Below are positions 41,736-52,943 of a stretch of DNA of 64,000 nt, one piece after another. The stretch spans positions 23,095,349-23,159,348 of the forward strand of contig OX336339.1 in the NCBI GenBank assembly GCA_946902875.1, given 5' to 3'. Source of the stretch: Nematopogon swammerdamellus (Eukaryota > Arthropoda > Insecta > Lepidoptera > Adelidae). The notes under the pieces were generated by a model. The model was not told the DNA's origin. It did not search any database and was given only the letters and a program-made list of their open reading frames with translations. Positions within the stretch are counted from its first letter, which is position 1, and each line of letters opens with the position of its first letter. The position numbers and the translations under genes are program-made.

Positions 41736-42976
41736 GTGCGTATAGTGGATGCATAACGACGTAGTGCTACGGTTAGCGGTCGTGCGGCCGCGTAGTTAAT
41801 GTACAATTTGACAATTATTTAGCGGTGCGTTCGGTTTTAACATTCGGTTGCATTTATTTGTGCACGCCCGGCAGTAATTTTAGGCGTGGCTTTAGAGCTT
41901 TACCCCTTATTATGGGTAAATTTAATTTTAGTTTGTGGCGACAATTATTTTTTTCGTTTATTTGTTATCATATTCGTTTGCTTATTGTTTGCTTCATTAA
42001 AATATTTTCATTAAAACACTTTAAAGTTATGCAAATGCTTTATAATTAAATGTAAAAAAGTAAGTTCTGATATATAATTTTATAGATGCTAATAAAATGT
42101 TATTGCAACGAGATAATTAGGCAACATTCAAGCAATCAACTTTTGGGGTATTCCTTTCAATGAAAGATACATATTGATTTCTTCTTGAGCCCTAAAGAAG
42201 CAGCAAAAGTAAGTAAGATATAAATATAAGTCTAACAGACGAAACATTTCGCACCATAAATATTTTGAAAATATTATAAAAACAAATTATTAATAATTAT
42301 CTGTGTAAAGACCACCAAATTACTTTTTCCCCTTCCTTTCACATACCCCTCCATGCACCTTTTCTCTCTCTCTTCTCTTTTTATCTTTTTATGATTTTGT
42401 TATCTTTGATCAGTTTTTAGTGTTATTATTGGTAATGTTTTTTTTTTAAAACTGATTTTACATAAATGTGGTATCAAATCCAGTCAGCTCTATTCAATCA
42501 CAATTCCTAGGTATGTGATTATTCACTACATCCGTATAGACCATATCTAATAATTCTAGGCACTTATACTCGTGAATAAGATCTTCAAAATAGAATCAGA
42601 TCCATTCCGTATCAAGTGGCGCCCCATCGGGAGCCCCAGTCGATATGAACTAAGAGCTTTTCGCCATTATGCTGTTAACAGAAAGCGGGGATAGGTCTAG
42701 GGTGAAAACGTCTAAGCTAAACTAAACTAAATCACTACAATTTTAGATACGGTAATACTGTAGTGTAGCGAATGCAAAAACATACCTCTTCCGTATAATA
42801 GTTTTTTTATTTAAAAAATTACGTACATATTGATTCATTCTATAAAACTGTTTATATATATGTTTTTGGGAGATGATTTTTTTCTACAAAAGATACATGA
42901 GTTTTTATGTCGTTCCTTAAATATTATTTTTTTTTGTATTTTCCGTCATTCATGATCATCAAATATAATATTACTA
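41736..42976. other. Nothing recognised
   Basis: AT-rich, no repeat placed. Short Ser/Thr- or Phe-rich frames are composition artefacts. Confidence 0.35.
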
Positions 42977-42977
42977 C

Positions 42978-43068
42978 CAAAGAGTTTGTATTACGTCGCT
43001 GCAGCGGCAGCGACGTAATACAAACTCTTTGATTACTACGAATTCTTTAGATGTACTAAAGAATTCGT
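42978..43068. repeat. Two adjacent perfect hairpins
   Basis: The first has 25-bp arms, CAAAGAGTTTGTATTACGTC plus GCTGC and its exact complement, with loop AGCG (42978-43031). The second has 13-bp arms ACGAATTCTTTAG/CTAAAGAATTCGT with loop ATGTA (43038-43068). Confidence 0.85.
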
Positions 43069-43446
43069 GCACAGACGTGAAACAGAGTGTGTGCCTCTAA
43101 ACCTTTATTACGTGGCTATTGTGAAAATCTGAAATATTATTTAATCAATAAAGAAATTAAAAATGAATTTGGGAATACATTTGTGATCATTGGTCCCGCA
43201 TAGGTGAGTAACCACCGCTTGCCATGCGCAACACTTTGTGTGAATTAATTTAGACAGTAATTCGCCAGTATTGCACAGCAGTAATGGGATGAGAGCTTGT
43301 TCCGTTTTCATTTAATTTGCCCGACGCGACGACACGTAGGTACTGCAGCGGTATTTGCAGCGTGCACCTCAACACCTCGTTAAAATATTATAATTATCTT
43401 CTCTTATGTTATAAAATTTAATGTATGTTTGACTGTAAACATTGCC
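43069..43446. other. Nothing recognised
   Basis: AT-rich, with a short GC-richer stretch near 43320-43370. No feature. Confidence 0.35.
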
Positions 43447-43725
43447 ACATACATACATACATATCACACAAGCTGAATCCCAAAAATCGGGGTAAGCAGA
43501 GTAATCGGTGTTGCGCTGCAAGAACTCTCGTAAATTACAGCACAACACCGACCAACACGTTTCGAAAGTACATAGGTATTCGAAAAAGATTCAATAGATT
43601 AAGCAGCAATTAAGGCACGAAGACCCACCTGCTGTATGACTCGGTGGAAGTACCGCGCCAAGGTGAGAGGTGTCGAGCCTGTCGCCATTTAGCACGGCAT
43701 CTTGTGCTTATCCCTTAAAACCTAA
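43447..43725 (-). mobile_element. ATGT-tailed retroelement, minus strand
   Basis: The tail ACATACATACATACATATCA is followed by AATCGGGGTAAGCAGAGTAA, the GGTGTTGCGCTG/CAGCACAACACC hairpin and GCCATTTAGCACGGCATCTT. No clear target duplication. Confidence 0.75.
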
Positions 43726-43796
43726 TTCATAGGATCACTTATTGTTTAAAAGAAGTATGTATGTTTAAATAAATAACTACCTACCTACTAAGCCTA

Positions 43797-44245
43797 GTTT
43801 TTAGGGTTCCGTATCCGGTCCCTATTACTAAGCCTACGCTGTCTGTCTGTCTGTCTGTATGTCTGTCTGCCTGTCTGTCTGTCTGTCTGTCCGTCCGTCT
43901 GTCCGTCCGTCCGTCCGTCTGTCCGAGGGCTGTAACTCTTAAACTGTAATAGGTAGCCCGTTGAAATTTTCACAGAATATGTGTTATTATGGCCGATATA
44001 ACAAGAAATAATATAAATAAGAAAAAGTAAAAAATTCACGGGGTTTCCCATAGAAGAAACCAAAAAAGTGTATGCGCGCGCGCCATCTACCGAATAGAGG
44101 GTGAAGCATTTTAACTAATTATGACATTTAACTAATATGAAGCATTTCATAACACGCCATAGATGGCGTGAGTGGCGCTAACCATGACATGGTGATAAAG
44201 AACCCTCGGTGCGCGAGTTCGACTTACACTTGGCCGGTTTTTTTA
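43797..44245 (+). mobile_element. (GTCY)n element, full length, long microsatellite
   Basis: The left end TTAGGGTTCCGTATCCGG precedes about 80 bases of GTCT/GTCC repeats (43842-43922). The body has TTGAAATTTTCACAGAATAT, GCGCCATCTACCGAATAG, CATTTCATAACACGCCATAG and right end AACCCTCGGTGCGCGAGTTC to GGCCGGTTTTTTT. It serves as the reference for split copies at 38.2 and 63.2 kb. Confidence 0.85.
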
Positions 44246-45676
44246 ATCCATCTTACCAACCCGACATTGGCGAGTGCTGGGTTGCGGGCAAACCAGTGAT
44301 ATGCTAAAGTAGTACGTTAGTAATATATAAGTCAATGGGGCGAACGCGGAAAAATATTTACGTTTGCAAAAAATAAATAATCTGGAGTCGAGAGTCATCG
44401 ACATTAAACAAAGAAATATCGTATGCAAAGAAATGTATAACGGATGTCGAGACGTTTTATCATCTTGTTTTAAATTGTGCTCGGCACTCAATGTTTGGTG
44501 GAGCATATGATAATGCTCTGAGTTATTACATCTGTTGCCGGCAGCCGCTCGCGGCGCGCAATCTCCTGTACAAAATAGCTTTCCCTTTAAAAAGCACTAT
44601 TTGCCCGATCGCTGCGCATAAATCAGCCGGACTGGTAACTTCGCAATGAGTTTTTACGAATTGTTTTTAATCGACATTATTGAAAATTTATTCCGCGCAT
44701 CTGGCGCGCTCGCTGCGAAAACAACGGGGCTCGTTTACAAAAGCGTATCGACCACAAAACGTGCCTGCCGCCAAGCTGATACACGACTCGCGCGCTGTTC
44801 GTGCTCGTTGCTGCCGCCCGCTCCGCCAACACACCTATGTATACAGGTAGACGTGTTATAATACTATTGCCACAGGCTATACTTTACTCGACGCGCATGG
44901 CGGAGTCATGTCTACGCAGAATTTTAGAGTTCTTTAGAATAACAAAAAAAATTATATCAATTTGTGCCTATGCTATGCAATGCCCAAAATTGCCATGTTT
45001 GCCTGCATGGAGTGTACCAAATCAACTACCAGGACGGGCTAGGACAGGTGCGATTAGAGAATTTGCGCCTTAAGGGTTCCGTAACAGGCATATGTGTACA
45101 GAGAATTATCATTTAATTATATATTATTATATAAGTTCTGTTTTCCATTTTGAGGAAGGTACAGAACCCTAAAAATTGTATCATACTTCGTTAATATACC
45201 TATTAACAGAAAAGTGCACAGATAATTGAAATTGTATGTTCAAACCTATTTGAGCATGCAAGTTTCCACATAGAAAGTGTGATAAATGTTGGAGAATTAT
45301 TGGTTTTCAAAAGGCAAGAAAATCTATGAATTACTAATAGTTCGTCGTTGTGAGGGGTGAGTCAAAGCCTTCAAATCGTAAATTTTTCCCTTACTTGAAA
45401 GGGAGGAGAAATTCGTTTATTCATCATCCATGCCGGATAAGAGAAATTGTGTCAAGTTGAAGGGTAGTTTCACTACTTAAAATACTCAATAAACAACGTA
45501 CAATAAACATTATACAATATAGGTACTATCACAGTACTTACCCTCTCATACATAACTAGTAAGTAATATAATAAAAATATAAAAAAATATTTCGAGAAGC
45601 ACAGTGTTCGTGCTGAATTTCACAAATATAAATAAAATCATGTACCGAAAAACAAAATCCCCACTGCAATACCGTG
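44246..45676. other. No gene recognised
   Basis: A GC-richer block at 44520-44870 has open frames without recognisable domains. The rest is AT-rich. A GGGTTCCGTAACAGG / GTACAGAACCCTAAAA pair at 45074-45175 may be a very short GGTTCCGTA-ended element. Confidence 0.4.
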
Positions 45677-45985
45677 TGGGGCCGGTACCTAAAAAGAATA
45701 ACCCCATTGCATCTCTAATCGTGCATGTTGTAAAAGGCGACTAATTTCGTGCTAAAGGGCGACATGATAGCAACCTCTCATCTTGGCACGGTACTTCCAC
45801 CGAGTCATGCAGCAGGTGGGTCTTCGTGCCTTACTTGCTGCCTGATAGTTATCTTGTCCGAATACATTGCTAAACGTGGTGGTCGGTGTTGTACTGTAAT
45901 TTACCAGTTCTTGCAGCACAACACCGGGGTACTTTGCTTACCCCGATTGTCGAGATACCGTGTCTGGTATGTAGTATGTACGTAA
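45677..45985 (+). mobile_element. ATGT-tailed retroelement, plus strand, uninterrupted
   Basis: GGGGCCGGTACCTAAAAAGA, GTGCTAAAGGGCGACATGAT, CCGAGTCATGCAGCAGGTGG, hairpin GGTGTTGTACTG/CAGCACAACACC, ending GGTATGTAGTATGTACGTA. It is the reference for the SINE-split copy at 1.78 kb. Confidence 0.75.
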
Positions 45986-46580
45986 ATATAAATCAATTAT
46001 AATATCCTCGTATATCAAATTTGTCTAAATGTGTCATATTATGAACTAAACGATAAGTTGTAACGTTTTCTTGTTAGTACGAACATGTAAATAAATTATA
46101 AATAGTAATAATAAATATGTAAGTAATTTGTCCCTGTCGAATCAATATTTTGATTTTATTTTCCAAAAGCATTTCATCCATTTAAACAAGCGTACGTCGA
46201 GCATTCGGATAATGAGACGCGCACAATTACAGATCCACTTCATTACCTCTCGTCAATATCGCTTGCTCAAATATTTCCGTGCGAATCCATACAGAAGGAG
46301 GCGGGGCCGTGCGGGGCGGGGGGCGGCAAGTCCCCGCGCGCCAAATGAATTTGTTACTGGAATTAACTGTAATCAAAACGCTGATTGCTAAGTGGTCCGT
46401 TGTTTAATTAGAGCGCTTGCGTTTGTAATTTACGATTTGCGCAAAATCGAATAATTATAGATACGTTGAGTTATGGCCCATTTTAATAGACAATGCAATT
46501 ATACTGCATTCAACGCATTCGCCACGTTTCGCCAGTGAGTTATGGACTTCAAATTTGACGTGACCCCTGGGCTTGTGTGT
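45986..46580. other. Nothing recognised
   Basis: AT-rich with a short GC patch at 46296-46345. No feature supported. Confidence 0.4.
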
Positions 46581-46588
46581 GTGTGCCT

Positions 46589-46882
46589 CACAGAGCATGA
46601 AATGCGCGCGCCCGCCCCTACTAGAGGCGCCGTGAGCGCGATTTCTCTACAACACCGTTGAAGCCTGTGGCCGTGGCCTATGACTTACATATGTGTGTTG
46701 TGCGTGTGCATTTGTTTTGTGCGTGTGCCTAACTTGCTCCTCTTTGTGTGTAGTGTCGATACTAGCACACACACACACATACGAAGCGCTAGCAGCTCAG
46801 CGTACGGTTATTGGGTTTCAAATATCATCGCTTAGGGCGCCTCTAGTAGGGGGCGTGGGCGGTAGGTATTTGATGCTCTGTG
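46589..46882. mobile_element. hAT MITE, 294 bp, copy B
   Basis: The ends CACAGAGCATGAAATGCG and ATTTGATGCTCTGTG are flanked by a perfect 8-bp duplication, GTGTGCCT (46581-46588, 46883-46890). Interior GTGCCTAACTTGCTCCTCTT is the reverse of copy A. Confidence 0.92.
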
Positions 46883-46890
46883 GTGTGCCT

Positions 46891-47165
46891 GCTGTCCGTG
46901 ACCGCGGTTCCCCTCCTCCCTCGTCGCGCCACCACAGACGCCCCTACCCACCGCCTCTGCCCGGTAATCTGAATAACTACCCAACAATAACGATATACCG
47001 GAAACCGGTAATTTGAGAAGTTTCATCTGTTCGCGGCGTACGCGTCTCAACTGCTGATTTATGGGGGTTACTTTATTGCGCAAAGTTTCGCTAACTTAAT
47101 CACGTGCAGGTACGTGTAACGTACGTAAGCAAATACAGTATAGATATATGCGTGGAACTTTGTCA
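46891..47165. other. Nothing recognised
   Basis: Short CpG-richer sequence with no feature. Confidence 0.35.
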
Positions 47166-47167
47166 CA

Positions 47168-47590
47168 CACAAAAAAATAAAAATCGAACCCTAGAGTTGA
47201 AGGCGGTCGGTTATTTTTGCTTGCTTTAGCACCACCGCCTTCAACTCTAGGGTTTGATTTTTATTTTTTTATTTCATACATTTTTGAAGGCGGTTTTTAT
47301 ATTTTTTTAAATAGTTTTTTATTTCACACTTTTTTTAGTAATTTTTATTTGCTATTAATGTACTCGGCGGAATCGCTCGGCCTTCGGCCTCGCGATTCCG
47401 CCTCGCTTTCCAATCCGATCTTGACCAAAAAAAAAATGGGACCACCTTGGAGCTAGACTGAACCGAACACAAAAATAATCATCGAAATCGGTTCACAATT
47501 GGGGAAAATATTGCTGAACATACATAAAAAAATACATACAGCCGAACATAGAACCTCCTCCTTTTTTGAAGTCAGTTAAAAAGCACGCGC
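47168..47590 (+). mobile_element. Hairpin-led repeat ending in CCTCCTCCTTTTTTGAAGTC
   Basis: It opens with a ~38-bp inverted repeat (ACCCTAGAGTTGAAGGCGGT and complement, 47168-47270). A second hairpin follows at 47370-47402 (GGCGGAATCGCTCGGCCTTC to GATTCCGCC). It ends with GAACCTCCTCCTTTTTTGAA. A similar end lies at 56.60-56.72 kb. Confidence 0.55.
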
Positions 47591-47751
47591 ATCGCATACT
47601 AGTGAATACGGTAAGAAATGTATCTCTCCAAAGAAAAGAGGTGGTTTACTTTATTATTTACAGATATGAAGTAGTTTATGTAATGTGTGTATCAAGTATC
47701 TATTATTAGTATATAGTACATATATAAGTATGCTTTTATGTATTCTTATTT

Positions 47752-48419
47752 AGCATACTAAATCAAATCAAATCAAAATATACTTTATTGTACACCATAA
47801 AAGGAACACAACAGGCGAGTTTAATGCAGAGTAGCATTCTTTACAAACTAACCTTTGGGATGTGGAGAAGCTGATAGGGCGGACAATGCAGTGCAAGAGA
47901 GAAGCGTGAAAAATAAAACTATTAAATAAATGGACACAAACAATAGGTACATAGATACATACATAAAATAAATACTATAAGGTACGTACATATTATATTT
48001 ATATATAAACTACATATACATATGTAAACATATATTTTATAATATAGAACCATCTGAATAAAAGTTACAAGAACGTAATTAAGGGAAATTTATATTACTC
48101 GTCGCCGTCAGAATCAGATAGAAACAGTTTGCGAATACGTTCTTTAAACATGTGGATAGTAGTGCAGCGCCGTACCTGTTCAGGCAAATGATTCCACATG
48201 CGAGCCGCATTGACTGTGAATGAGTCCGTGTAAAATGAACTAGAGTGAGTTGGTATTGCTAGAAGTAGATTGTCAGATGATCTCAGAGAGAGACCATGGG
48301 AACGAAGGAACTCAAACCGCTCACTCAGGTATTTAGGAGCAGCAGGGTCATTCAGTGTGCGGAAAAGAAGAGAGAGTACGTGGCTATTCCTGCGACTTCG
48401 AATATCGAGCCACTGTAAA
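47752..48419 (-). mobile_element. 5'-truncated LINE with (GATTT)n tail
   Basis: On the minus strand the RT C-terminus leads into a UTR with AATAAAGTATATTTTGATTT repeats. It is nearly identical to the LINE at 60938-61872. It is flanked by the inverted 15-mers TATGTATTCTTATTT (47737-47751) and AAATAAGAATACATA (48417-48431) instead of a direct duplication. Confidence 0.8.
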
Positions 48420-48430
48420 TAAGAATACAT
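48095..48430 (-). pseudogene. LINE reverse transcriptase C-terminal fragment
   Basis: The frame reads LQWLDIRSRRNSHVLSLLFR to NAARMWNHLPEQVRRCTTIH and ends FLSDSDGDE. The initial MYSY comes from flanking DNA, not the element. Only the post-thumb C-terminal domain remains. It differs from the 61.5-kb copy by very few residues (FKER against FRER). Confidence 0.8.
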
Positions 48431-48559
48431 AGAAGAATAAATATATCCTATGTTTAAGTATTATATTCTAGTATTTTACCTACATATATATTTTATATGC
48501 CCGGCGTCTTGTTCACTTAATTTTATTGTTTTGTTAGTATTAAGTTTGTGTCATTCTTC

Positions 48560-48697
48560 TTCTCTGTTTTGCTACCCTTATAATAAGTTTTCATAAATGT
48601 CAGGTTGACTGGCAGAGGCCTTAGGTAATAAGTCCGCCTTTTGTAAAATCGTTGTATTAGAAAGCAATAAAGCATATTCTATTCTATTCTATTCTAC
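48560..48697 (+). mobile_element. LINE 3' end with (TTCTA)n tail
   Basis: GGTTGACTGGCAGAGGCCTT and AATAAGTCCGCCTTTTG precede ATTCTATTCTATTCTATTCT. This is a CR1-like 3' end without coding sequence. Confidence 0.6.
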
Positions 48698-48903
48698 GGT
48701 AAGATTGTAAATGTAAATATACTACTACTTAAGCTCCAATTTCGGCCGATATAGCACATCCGTTAAGAAGAAAAATTGTTTATTGCTCAGTCACTGTCCC
48801 CTTAAATGATTCTTAAATAAAAAAGTCATCAAAATAAAACATATCTAAACATACATAAGATAATAATTTTAAAATTTTTTGTTGTGTGTGATATGGAAAA
48901 ACT

Positions 48904-49749
48904 TCAGTTTTTACCTAAACTCTACCTAAAGCACTTGTAGCGAAGTTCCATTTTTAAGTACCGTGCCGGGTACTAATGTGAGACATAGGTAAAATGATCA
49001 TAAAATAATTGTGATACTTGGCGTTTCAGTTTTTACCTAAACTCTACCTAAAGCTCTTATAGCGAAGTTCCATTTTTAAGTACCGCCTGGTACTAATGTG
49101 AGACATAGGTAAAGTGATCATAAAATAATTGTGATACTTCGCGTTTCAGTTTTTACCTAAACTCTACCTAAAGCACTTATAGCGAAGTTCCATTTTTAAG
49201 TACCGCCTGGTACTAATGTGAGACATAGGTAAAGTGATCATAAAATAATTGTGATACTTGGCGTTTCAGTTTTTACCTAAACTCTACCTAAAGCACTTAT
49301 AGCGAAGTTCCATTTTTAAGTACCGCCTGGTACTAATGTGAGACATAGGTAAAGTGATCATAAAATAATTGTGATACTTGGCGTTTCAGTTTTTACCTAA
49401 ACTCTACCTAAAGCACTTATATCGAAGTTCCATTTTTAAGTACCGCCTGGTACTAATGTGAGACATAGGTAAAGTGATCATAAAATAATTGTGATACTTG
49501 GCGTTTCAGTTTTTACCTAAACTATACCTAAAGCACTTATAGCGAAGTTCCATTTTTAAGTACCGCCTGGTACTAATGTGAGACATAGGTAAAGTGATCA
49601 TAAAATAATTGTGATACTTGGCGTTTCAGTTTTTACCTAAACTCTACCTAAAGCACTTATAGCGAAGTCCCATTTTTAAGTACCGCCTGGTACTAATGTG
49701 AGACATAGGTAAAGTGATCATAAAATAATGGTGATACTTGGCGTTTCAT
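48904..49749 (+). repeat. 120-bp tandem array, 7 near-identical units
   Basis: Units start at 48904, 49026, 49146, 49266, 49386, 49506 and 49626. Each contains TTTTTACCTAAACTCTACCT, AGCGAAGTTCCATTTTTAAG, the small palindrome AGTACCGCCTGGTACT and GTGAGACATAGGTAAAGTGA. The first unit is 2 bp longer; the others differ by single bases. The array ends at the SINE starting 49753. Confidence 0.95.
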
Positions 49750-49752
49750 TTT

Positions 49753-50126
49753 GTCAGCCTCGGTAGCTCAGTGGTGTGGTCGGGCGACTGTTATTAAGCA
49801 AACCTGGGCGCAGTCAATACTTGGATGGGTGTCCGCTCGGCTGTTGGAGGTAGTAGTTCGGATTCCACGTAAAACTGTAGGTCCCTTCCCGTCTTACCTT
49901 ACCAGGTGGTAGGGCTTATCCCGCCCATGTTGGTACCACCGCACTGAATGAAAGGTCGTTCGAAACTGCTATGGAAATGGTTCGTATTTTGCGTTCAGTT
50001 CAGTGTAGCCTGCACGACCGAAGGGAAGCACTGACATGACACCTAGTTGACCAAGGTGTTATGCGCTGAGATCACGGATGTTGTAGGTGATTTAGCCAAT
50101 GGTGTAAGTTTACATAGAAAAAAAAT
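49753..50126 (+). mobile_element. SINE directly after the 120-bp array
   Basis: GTCAGCCTCGGTAGCTCAGT carries the A box, GCAGTCAATACTTGGATGGG the 5S-like part, and AGTTCGGATTCC the B box. The 3' part is GATCACGGATGTTGTAGGTG and the copy ends in an A-rich tail. Some boxes carry substitutions. Confidence 0.8.
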
Positions 50127-50196
50127 TATATAGAATGTCGGCGCGCAATCATTGGCTGTATATGTCGACATGCGAGCACTGAGTGGCTGTATAGGC

Positions 50197-50439
50197 TTTT
50201 TTTATGGAAATTGACACGGTTGGCTACATCACCTGCAACGTCCGTGGTGTCAGCCCATAACACCGGGTGAACTAGGTGCCATGTCAGTGCTTCCCCCTTT
50301 GGTCGTGCCGGCTACACTGAACTGGTCGGAAAACACAAACTATTTACATAGCCGTTTGGACCGACGTTTCATTCAGTGCGGTGGTACCAACCCGGGCGGG
50401 TTAAACCCTACCACCAAGTAAGATTAGAAGGGAAGGGCT
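50197..50439 (-). mobile_element. SINE, 5'-truncated, minus strand
   Basis: T-run, ACACGGTTGGCTACATCACC, CCGTTTGGACCGACGTTTCA, and a stop at AGATTAGAAGGGAAGGGCTA. The head with the promoter boxes is missing. Confidence 0.75.
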
Positions 50440-52025
50440 ATAAGTTAATAGCCGATCTAGGTTAGACATGTTTCTCAAATTTTCTCTCATCTGTGAGCAT
50501 GAAGGATGAGAATCCGCCTCTTCCGGACCCTACCTTCAGATTTTCAGGCCACCCAGACGATTTTTTGGTGAGTCCCTACTTTCTATAAACTGGGGATCTC
50601 CAAAAGGGGTTTTAATAGATTAGACGACTACCTTTTTGTCCACGTTATAGCTATAATGGCGCCGCCCTGAGCGTGGTTTCGCGAGGACTGGTGCCAGCCA
50701 ATAGGCTGTATGCAGATGATGTTTTGGACACAAACACCCGTGTCGACTCTACAAAAAAAAGTCTAGTAAAAAAACTAGCTACTCCTGAAAGCCGAGCGTA
50801 AAGTCCACCAGTCGACGAATCACTTTGTTCACCTTATTAATCAACCGTGAACTATCGGCGGTAAGTCCAAATAAAATTGTTTATGATTATTTCTCTCGCA
50901 TCGCTCGCTGCGAGCCATAGAAATGAATATGTAGAAGCGTCATCGACTGGTCGAAGAGGTGAAACAAAATCGCCTTTGTACTTTCGACATTAGAAGAAGT
51001 AATAAATAAGAAACTTTTTTTTTATGGAAACTGACACGGTTGGCTACATCAACTTGTTTAAAGATAAGCTTTTTTGAAGCCATGTACTAACACGAATAAA
51101 ATAAGGTTAGATTTTGGATTTGTTATCAAAAAGCTCGTCACGCGAATTGTATAGAAATTACATACTTCGGCAAATACTTGCCTATCAACCAATCACTGTA
51201 CAATGAAATTATTTGTACCTAATTTTATGAGCATTTCGTGGCGAGGCTTAAATAAAGCTTGCTTTGAGAAAGGTTTTAATTTTTTTTTTATTTTAGGTTT
51301 TCGTACCTCAAAAGAGGAAACACACAGAATCCTGATTTGATCACTCTTGTGTCGGTGCGTCCGTCTGTCTGTCAAGACAGAGGTCTGGCATGTTGACTCG
51401 CGTTGAGTGGGTTCCGTACCATTCTATTTTCCTTGAGAACTTTTAGACTTATAGGGTTTACTGTATGTAAGTAAACTTGAGAATATAAAAATAATAATAA
51501 TAGGGAATGTAGGATTCCTGGGATGCTAGATTTTTGCAGTGATGGACTGGAATTACTTGTGATGATGTATCCAACCATTCAGGTTCCTTAAAAACCTATC
51601 AATCTGTCATAGTTGTGTGTTCATATATATATGTTGTGCGATACAAATGGAGTGCATGCCGATCATTATGTCGGTAACAAGATACAATATTGCAATGTAT
51701 GAAAATTACGTTTTTGGGCATTTCATTCCATGGAGCGGGCGTAATCAGAGCGGTAATTAAAGCGTTCAATTTTCAACCATCGTTGTTGATTCCGTGATTA
51801 ACTGTTTTGATTCGTGCAAAATTTATGACGAGGTTCAGAGAGCGACTTTAATTGTCTAGATTTGTGGTGAAAATACTAATGAAGTTAGCAGTCCATATTA
51901 CTGTGAGCTGATTTAAGTGTCACTTTTGTTGAGTGTTCATTAGTTTTCAGAACAGAAGAAAACTTAAGGAAAATACTTGAAATCATTCCTCGGTATCAAA
52001 ACTAATAATAAATATGTAATAATAA
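50440..52025. other. No gene; small repeat relics
   Basis: A 36-bp SINE tail lies at 51015-51050. A TTTTCGTACCTCAAAAGAGG ... GTGGGTTCCGTACCATT stretch at 51297-51421 resembles GGTTCCGTA-ended elements. The rest is AT-rich. Confidence 0.45.
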
Positions 52026-52027
52026 AT

Positions 52028-52372
52028 AAATAAGTAAGTTACTTTGTTTTATGGGATATTGCGTTTGTAGACTCTATGTATGGTACTAAAACTAAATTGA
52101 CGATTTTTAGAAATATTTTCTGTATGTTTGTATGTTCCTCAATAACTCTTAAACCAATCATACGAATTCGCTAAAACTTAGTATAAGGACATTTAACTAT
52201 ACGTGATACAGGATAGCGTATATAAAATTCAGTTTCGGTTACACTAAGATGAGGCTCTCATACAAACCGAATTGTTCAGCGCGCCGAAATAAAAGTACGG
52301 TAGCGGGCTTAGTTACTTTCTTCTTTTTAAAGAAGAATTTCACGCGAGTGAAGCCTCAGGAAAAAGTCAGTT
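52028..52372 (-). mobile_element. CTAGCTTTTGCCCGCGG repeat, minus strand
   Basis: AAGTTACTTTGTTTTATGGG, GTAGACTCTATGTATGGTAC, CTAAGATGAGGCTCTCATAC and CACGCGAGTGAAGCCTCAGG follow in reverse order of the 55.2-kb copy. Confidence 0.75.
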
Positions 52373-52631
52373 CTTAATTTAACTTAACGCATCTTCTATT
52401 TTGCACGAAATATGTTGAATTAACGTCAGCTTCTAGAACATAACCTCTGTCTAAGAACAAAGGGGTGAACCGTGTTGTAATAGACGGGTCCCGAGTTACT
52501 CCGCCCACGCGCAAGGCTTCCGTTACTCATTATGTATTTATTATCATTCAAGACTTCATCATACCGGGCTTACGAACTTTCGACTTTCGATACCACTGAC
52601 ATATAAAACACCAGTAGAAGTAGGGCGATGA

Positions 52632-52943
52632 TGCCTGGGCGCGGTCAATTCTCGGATGGGTGACCGCTCGACCGTTGGAGGCTAACCGTGGTTCGGATTC
52701 CACGTTAAACTGTAGGTCACTTCCCTTCTACCTTACTAGGTGGTAGGGTTTATCCCTGCACTGAACGACATGTCGGTCGAAACGGCTATGCAATTAGTTC
52801 GTGTTTTCCGTCCAGTTCAGTTTAGCCGACATTAAATGAAAGGAAGCACTGACATAGCACCTTGTTCACCCGGTGTTATGGGCTGACATAACGGATGTTG
52901 TATGTAGGTGATGTAGCCAACCGTGTCAGTTTCCATAAAAAAT
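52632..52943 (+). mobile_element. SINE lacking its A box
   Basis: Starts within the 5S-like part (GCCTGGGCGCGGTCAATTCT), with TGGTTCGGATTCCACG, a small deletion around TTATCCCTGCACTGAACGAC, and 3' part GATGTTGTATGTAGGTGATG. Confidence 0.75.

Noticed and set aside
44646..44861. Possible exon in a GC-richer block
   Set aside because: 71 residues with no recognisable features and no paired splice evidence.
48904..49749. CRISPR-like array
   Set aside because: Units are directly contiguous with no unique spacers, in a eukaryotic repeat context.
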